DNA from: Umbelopsis ramanniana AG
Taxonomy: Eukaryota > Mucoromycota > Umbelopsidomycetes > Umbelopsidales > Umbelopsidaceae
DNA: 64,000 nucleotides
Direction: 5' to 3'
Assembly: GCF_025399195.1 (NCBI RefSeq)
Contig: NW_026252135.1
Location: forward strand, 1 to 64,000
The first letter of the stretch is position 1. Each line of letters begins with the position of its first letter. A model generated the notes under the pieces. That model was not told where the DNA came from, made no database searches, and saw only the letters and a list, made by a program, of their open reading frames with translations. Shown one piece after another: positions 60,084-64,000 of this stretch. The position numbers and the translations under genes were made by a program.

Positions 60084-61579
60084 CTATAATATACCAGAAT
60101 CTTTCAAAGCGTTCTGTAATATAGTCTCTTTAATAGCTGCAAACACCAGGCGAATATTGGAGGTATCTGTTGCTTGCGTCAAGCTGGAGAAACTCGTCAG
60201 TTGGGTGTGTGCCATTCAATTTTTTTTTTCTTTTTTCCATCACTCACTGTGGATAAATATTCAGCTTGGCTCGGTTCACTTGACTAAACCGCCATAATAT
60301 GTATTTTGCTGCCTTATTGACATCTGTGCCTCCAGCATAGTCAGAAAAATACTTTTCAAGTGGCACTCGCAGTATCTTGACCTTGAAGACATCCACCTTA
60401 TTAAGAAAAAAGATAATGGATGATCTCAGGAACCAGCGACTATTGATGACAGATTCAAAGAGGACCAGACTCTCCAACATACGATTCTGGGGAATACAAA
60501 GTTAAGATTATCTTTCGCGGGAAATAGATTTTGTTGGCTAATGCCTAGATGCTTACCTGGCCGGATGCTTCCAGAAGCACCTGGTCATATTCGCTCAATG
60601 CCACACAAAAGATGATGGATGTAACTGACTCAAAGCAATGGATCCATTTTTTCCGTTCTGAACGCTGGCCACCCACATCAAACATACTGGTGGGGGTTAA
60701 ATCCATGTGTGTGTGTGTTTGTTTGGAAACAGGATAAGATGACACTTACTGTATGTTCAATTGGCCCATGGTGAACCTCGTCTCCATTATACCGGTCGTC
60801 TTTTGACGAGCTCGCAGCACATCGTGAACAGTGGGCATATAGTCTTGTTTGCCAATTCTTCGAACTTCACTGAAAAAACTGGAAAAGGAAATGTGGTTGG
60901 GAAAAAAAAAGGATAACGGGAGAAAAAGTCACTTGACTTTTACCGCAAAGTACGTTCACACTTACTAAGGGGCAGAATCCATGAGATAAAAATCACTTCC
61001 ATTATGATCCAATAGCTGGGTGATGGCAGGGTCACTCCATAAACTGACGATGGCTTCAACGATCTCTGGTGTAAGTGGGGACGTTATGTCGGCAATGGTA
61101 AACTGCATGACATGCTGCGCGTAAGCCTAACAAGGTGGAGTCAGTCTTTCGGCGTCTTCCACGGAAATCGGATTACGTCCTTTCGGCAGACAGAAATGAT
61201 GGTAACCTACCCCGTTCCGAGGTTCTTGAAAACAAATGCCCATTAAACCCGCTGCAGTGACCAGCGTTTTGATGGATTGGATAACATTTTTGTACACAGT
61301 TGGTCTCCAGCTGAAGAGTTCTTCCGTCGTGTAGCCATTCTGGTGAATGATCTTCATCTGTTTTACAATGGTCGATTTGCCGGATTCTCCACTTCCTAGG
61401 TGGGGTGTAAAAACAATATGAGCAGTGCGGTGGGGTGGGGGGTTAGGCTTTTCCTACGTACCTAGTAACAAAATTTTACATTCGCGCTTCAACTTCTTAT
61501 TGTCTTCTTCAAGCTGACGGTCGATTTGTTGGCTACGATCACGGTCACTTTTTTCGTCCGTCGATAAGCATACTCCCAT
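60084..61579 (-). CDS. heterotrimeric G-protein alpha subunit (group III-like)
   Basis: Signals from receptors, in fungi typically to adenylyl cyclase for this group. Exons (minus): 61462-61579, 61211-61395, 60966-61126, 60750-60878, 60557-60686, 60248-60486, 60084-60183, giving 353 residues. The N-terminus MGVCLS has the myristoylated Gly2 and a palmitoylation Cys4. Nucleotide motifs are GSGESGKST, switch [10 protein letters not shown], switch [28 protein letters not shown] and [15 protein letters not shown]. The C-terminus ends DSGIL, with Ser where Gi-type subunits have the pertussis-toxin cysteine. That ending and TQATDT point to the fungal group III subunits. Confidence 0.96.
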
Positions 61580-62013
61580 TGTATGGGCAGGCAGGTTGTG
61601 GTGAGCGAGCGAGCGAAAAAGGTTATGTTGAATAAAGTGCTAGATGACGGAGATGTAAAATGGTAGAAGGTGTCCTCCTCGCAATATATAGTGTGCCAAA
61701 AAAATAATTCTATGTACAACTGAGGGCGTAATTGGAGTACGTTGTGATGCAGATTGACGAAACCAATTGCAGCAGTAATTCACTCAATCCTCTTATGCTT
61801 GGGAACGGAAAGGAGAATGGAGAGGGAGGGGGGGGGGGGGAAAGGACTGGAGTTGAAATAAAAAAAGTGTATGTATTTTTTTTATATTTTAAAGGTGATG
61901 TGATGCCAAAAAAAAACTTGTGTTCGTGTGAAATCAGAGCTTGCTGGAAGCCATATGGTGGAACAAAGAAAAGCTTCATTCTAAGGTGAGTCTCACGCCA
62001 TCCTAGTTCTCTT
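61580..62013. other. gap upstream of G-alpha
   Basis: 434 bp containing the G-alpha promoter and the rhodanese 3' end. It has a 15-base G-run near 61829-61841 and A/T-rich tracts. No gene was seen. Confidence 0.45.
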
Positions 62014-62746
62014 TCATTTCATGGTCTTGGAGGCCCATTCCATGTAACTACCAGGATAATTACGCACTCTGTCAAAAGCCCATTCCCAACACGAGATAAT
62101 ATAATTAGCCATAACAATCCCTGGATGAAGGGGCAGCATCCGATACACCTACCGAGCATAACCCAGACTCTTTAAATATTCCATGGCCGCCGCCGATCGT
62201 GCACCAGCTTTACAATAGACGATAACTTCATCACTGGTAGCAGGTTTTTCAAAACCGAGTTTGTCTTCAAAATCTTCATGGTTTGCGGCAAAAGCATCTG
62301 CAAACTGGCTCTAGAAGACACACGTGGGAGGGGGTTTAATGAAAACAAAAATAAAATAAAAACTAGGGGTTAGCATGGGAAGGATGGAGCAGTACAAGGA
62401 GTGGCCAGTTTCACAGCGACAACGTCTCTTACCAGAGGAACATTGGTGGCGGTGGGGATGATGCCCTCTCTCAATTCTCCAGGTTCTCGTACGTCTATCA
62501 AAGTAAACTGGGCGGACATCAGAGACGCTCTGAGGGAGTTCATGCTTAATATGGGTGGACCACCCCACTTACGCTATCCGGTTTGCCTGCTTGGATTCGT
62601 TCTTGTAATTCTTCAAAGGTGATGTTGGGCTGAAAGGCTTTTTCAGTGTACCGTCGCAAGGTCATAGCCAGTGGCTGACCGGCGCGTGACGCTGAGGTGG
62701 TAGGGAGTCTAGTTTTGAGGATGACTCCAAACGATGATTTCAGCAT
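62014..62746 (-). CDS. rhodanese-domain protein, mitochondrial type
   Basis: Predicted thiosulfate sulfurtransferase or persulfide carrier. Exons (minus): 62573-62746, 62433-62507, 62153-62310, 62014-62068, giving 153 residues from the Met at 62746. The N-terminus MLKSSFGVILKTRLPTTSAS looks like a mitochondrial presequence. An upstream in-frame Met at 62815 would add 23 residues and spoil it. The single rhodanese domain has FTLIDVREPGELREGIIPTA and the active-site loop VIVYCKAGARSA (catalytic Cys), ending VRNYPGSYMEWASKTMK. Size and layout resemble the yeast Rdl-type single-domain rhodaneses. Confidence 0.92.
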
Positions 62747-63691
62747 TTCTTTTGTGATTTCTTCTAACAATTCAAAATGAGCCGCTCCCAAGCAATTCAG
62801 CAAAGTGACCAACATGCGGACTTTCAACTCGTCCCCCCCAGCTCATACCCTATATCCGAATGAATTGATTGTTCTTTTTGTACTCTGCTTGCAAGCATTT
62901 GAGCTAGTCGCACAGTTTGCGTGAGACATCACAAAGACAATATATGAGCAGGGAAAAGGAAATGGTCACGCGGGGACGGCTTAGGTGAGAACAAAGCCTG
63001 GTAGCTTTTCGACTTTATTATGTTACTTTTAAGGAAGTTTGAAGCTGGCAGCAGGCGGGGAAAGAAACAACCATGCAGTGAAAGAGCTTCTTGGGTGTGA
63101 TGACAGCTACCAAAGAAAACTTGGGTTGGGGACTTGGGCATTTTTGGTCGTAGGGGGAGATCTACTCCATAGTTTGTGGTAGCTTATGGTGAAGGGCTGG
63201 CTGGCATGGTGTAAGATGACGATAGAACAAAGACCATATGACACCTCAATGCATTTGCCGGACCAACCAGTGTTAAGGCCGAGACTAAGTAAACAAGCAG
63301 TGACAAGTTCGGGATTGACCCAGTTGAACCCTCTTTGATTGACTTTTATGTCCATCAAAGCGAACGCAAGTTGAACACCAGCACAATGACTTCCCGCTCT
63401 ATTACACCCATAGGTTAACTGACCCTATTCATTTCAAAAAAATAGCGATAGAGACTGGTTTTCCAGACGCCTTTCACTAGTAGGCTGACTATAGGATAGT
63501 TTTCACATCTTTCTTCAAGGCAAGGACTCCAGCGTATTGACGATGTGGGGTAGTAAAACCCATTGGATTGGAACACTGCTCGGGAATCGAATTGCTATTT
63601 ACCCCTTTCGGTAAGCAGTGTTCATCCGGAAAGACTGAAACTTTGGGCGAAATTTTTCCACATATAAAAAGCCGTCTCTCACCCCATCTTC
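62747..63691. promoter_or_regulatory. divergent region rhodanese / alcohol dehydrogenase
   Basis: 945 bp. CATATAAAAAG at about 63660-63670 is a likely TATA box 20-30 bp before the dehydrogenase ATG. The rest has no recognisable gene; the frame at 63107-63358 (-) is not supported. Confidence 0.45.
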
Positions 63692-64000
63692 ATGACCTCA
63701 TCTATTTCTTCCATGGTTGTCCCAAATAATATTCCATCCACCTTCTTGGCCGCCAGCTGGCAGAAGCATGGCTCTATCGATTTGATTAAGAAAGATATGC
63801 CCTCCATCAAACCTGGTTACATTCTTGTCAAGGTTGCCGCATCTGGTTTATGTGGTAAGTCATGCAAACTGAAAGTTGACACTACTACTAGGGTGACCTT
63901 TATACTCACGGTTGGTTAGGCACCGATATGCACATTTGTCACGGAGAAACTCCACACGCTGCAAACAAGGTGGTGATAGGCCATGAGCTTTCAGGCTATG
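63692..64000 (+). CDS. zinc-type alcohol dehydrogenase (MDR), 5' part
   Basis: Partial gene cut by the window end. Exons: 63692-63854 and 63920 onward. Residues visible: an N-terminal extension, the GroES-like fold (DMPSIKPGYILVKVAASGLC), and G-TDMHICHGE followed by GHELSGY. The Cys of GLCGTD and the His-Glu of GHE are the catalytic zinc ligands of the family. Later ligands and the Rossmann domain lie outside. The substrate cannot be told. Confidence 0.9.

Noticed and set aside
61829..61841. G-run (also near 13689 and 33386) as a functional G-quadruplex
   Set aside because: These are single homopolymer runs without the spaced G-tracts expected for a specific quadruplex; likely slippage tracts.

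Overview
This 64 kb window is nuclear DNA from a fungus. The evidence is a division-2 (class IV type) chitin synthase with a QRRRW motif, a Snl1-like BAG protein, a mitochondrial NAD-isocitrate dehydrogenase subunit, a heat-shock factor, and genes cut by many short GT-AG introns (up to 15 per gene, mostly 60-180 bp). The intron density and the gene set (RBBP5, ANKRD40-like, PM20D2-like, CEP104-like) suggest an early-diverging lineage such as Mucoromycota rather than a yeast, but this is inference and no rRNA or mitochondrial marker is present to settle it. All exon models below were built by hand from splice signals, codon phase and remembered family conservation. Every multi-exon model closes in frame.

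Layout. 0.5-1.7 kb: ribosomal protein eS4 (-). 3.1-6.4: GH31 alpha-glucosidase (-), divergent from a 13-exon CEP104-like gene (+, 6.6-9.8). 10.1-11.2: ribosomal protein eS8 (+), convergent with RBBP5/Swd1 of COMPASS (-, to 13.4). 13.7-14.8: single-exon membrane-anchored SRPBCC-like protein (-). 15.5: small membrane/coiled-coil protein (+). 16.0-16.6: Mediator subunit 22 (-). 16.7-18.4: PM20D2-like M20 peptidase (-). 19.2: Snl1-like BAG protein (-), head to head with exocyst SEC3 (+, 19.8-24.2). 24.5-28.3: chitin synthase (-). 28.7-31.5: trehalose-6-phosphate synthase/phosphatase (-). 32.2-33.0: ANKRD40-like protein (-), divergent from ubiquilin/Dsk2 (+, 33.5-35.2). 35.6-37.5: heat-shock factor (-). 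37.5-40.7: the longest gene-free stretch. 40.7: small membrane protein (-), divergent from an ASCH-domain gene (+). 42.0-46.6: two tandem MFS monocarboxylate-type transporters (-). 47.8: mitochondrial uS12 (+). 48.6-49.7: BAP31/Yet-like ER protein (-). 49.9-52.9: glycogen phosphorylase (-). 53.6-54.7: Rab7/Ypt7 (-). 56.3-57.6: IDH1 (+). 58.0-59.8: unrecognised helical protein (-). 60.1-61.6: G-protein alpha (-). 62.0-62.7: rhodanese (-). 63.7-end: 5' part of a zinc alcohol dehydrogenase (+).

The genes do not form one pathway; they are mostly housekeeping. There is some thematic grouping of wall and reserve-carbohydrate metabolism and stress response (chitin, trehalose, glycogen, alpha-glucosidase, HSF) and of secretory traffic (Sec3, Snl1-like, BAP31-like, Rab7). 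No mobile element, CRISPR array, tRNA or rRNA was found.

The most notable observations are: a predicted 2-nucleotide microexon at the same place in both tandem MFS genes; a CEP104-like ciliary-tip-family protein in which the TOG region appears to be replaced by a disordered linker with four SxIP motifs; microexons of 13 and 21 nt plus a GC-AG intron in the M20 peptidase; first introns placed at or one base after the start codon in both cytosolic ribosomal protein genes, with a shared GATGGAT tract; and a long hairpin inside an eS8 intron.
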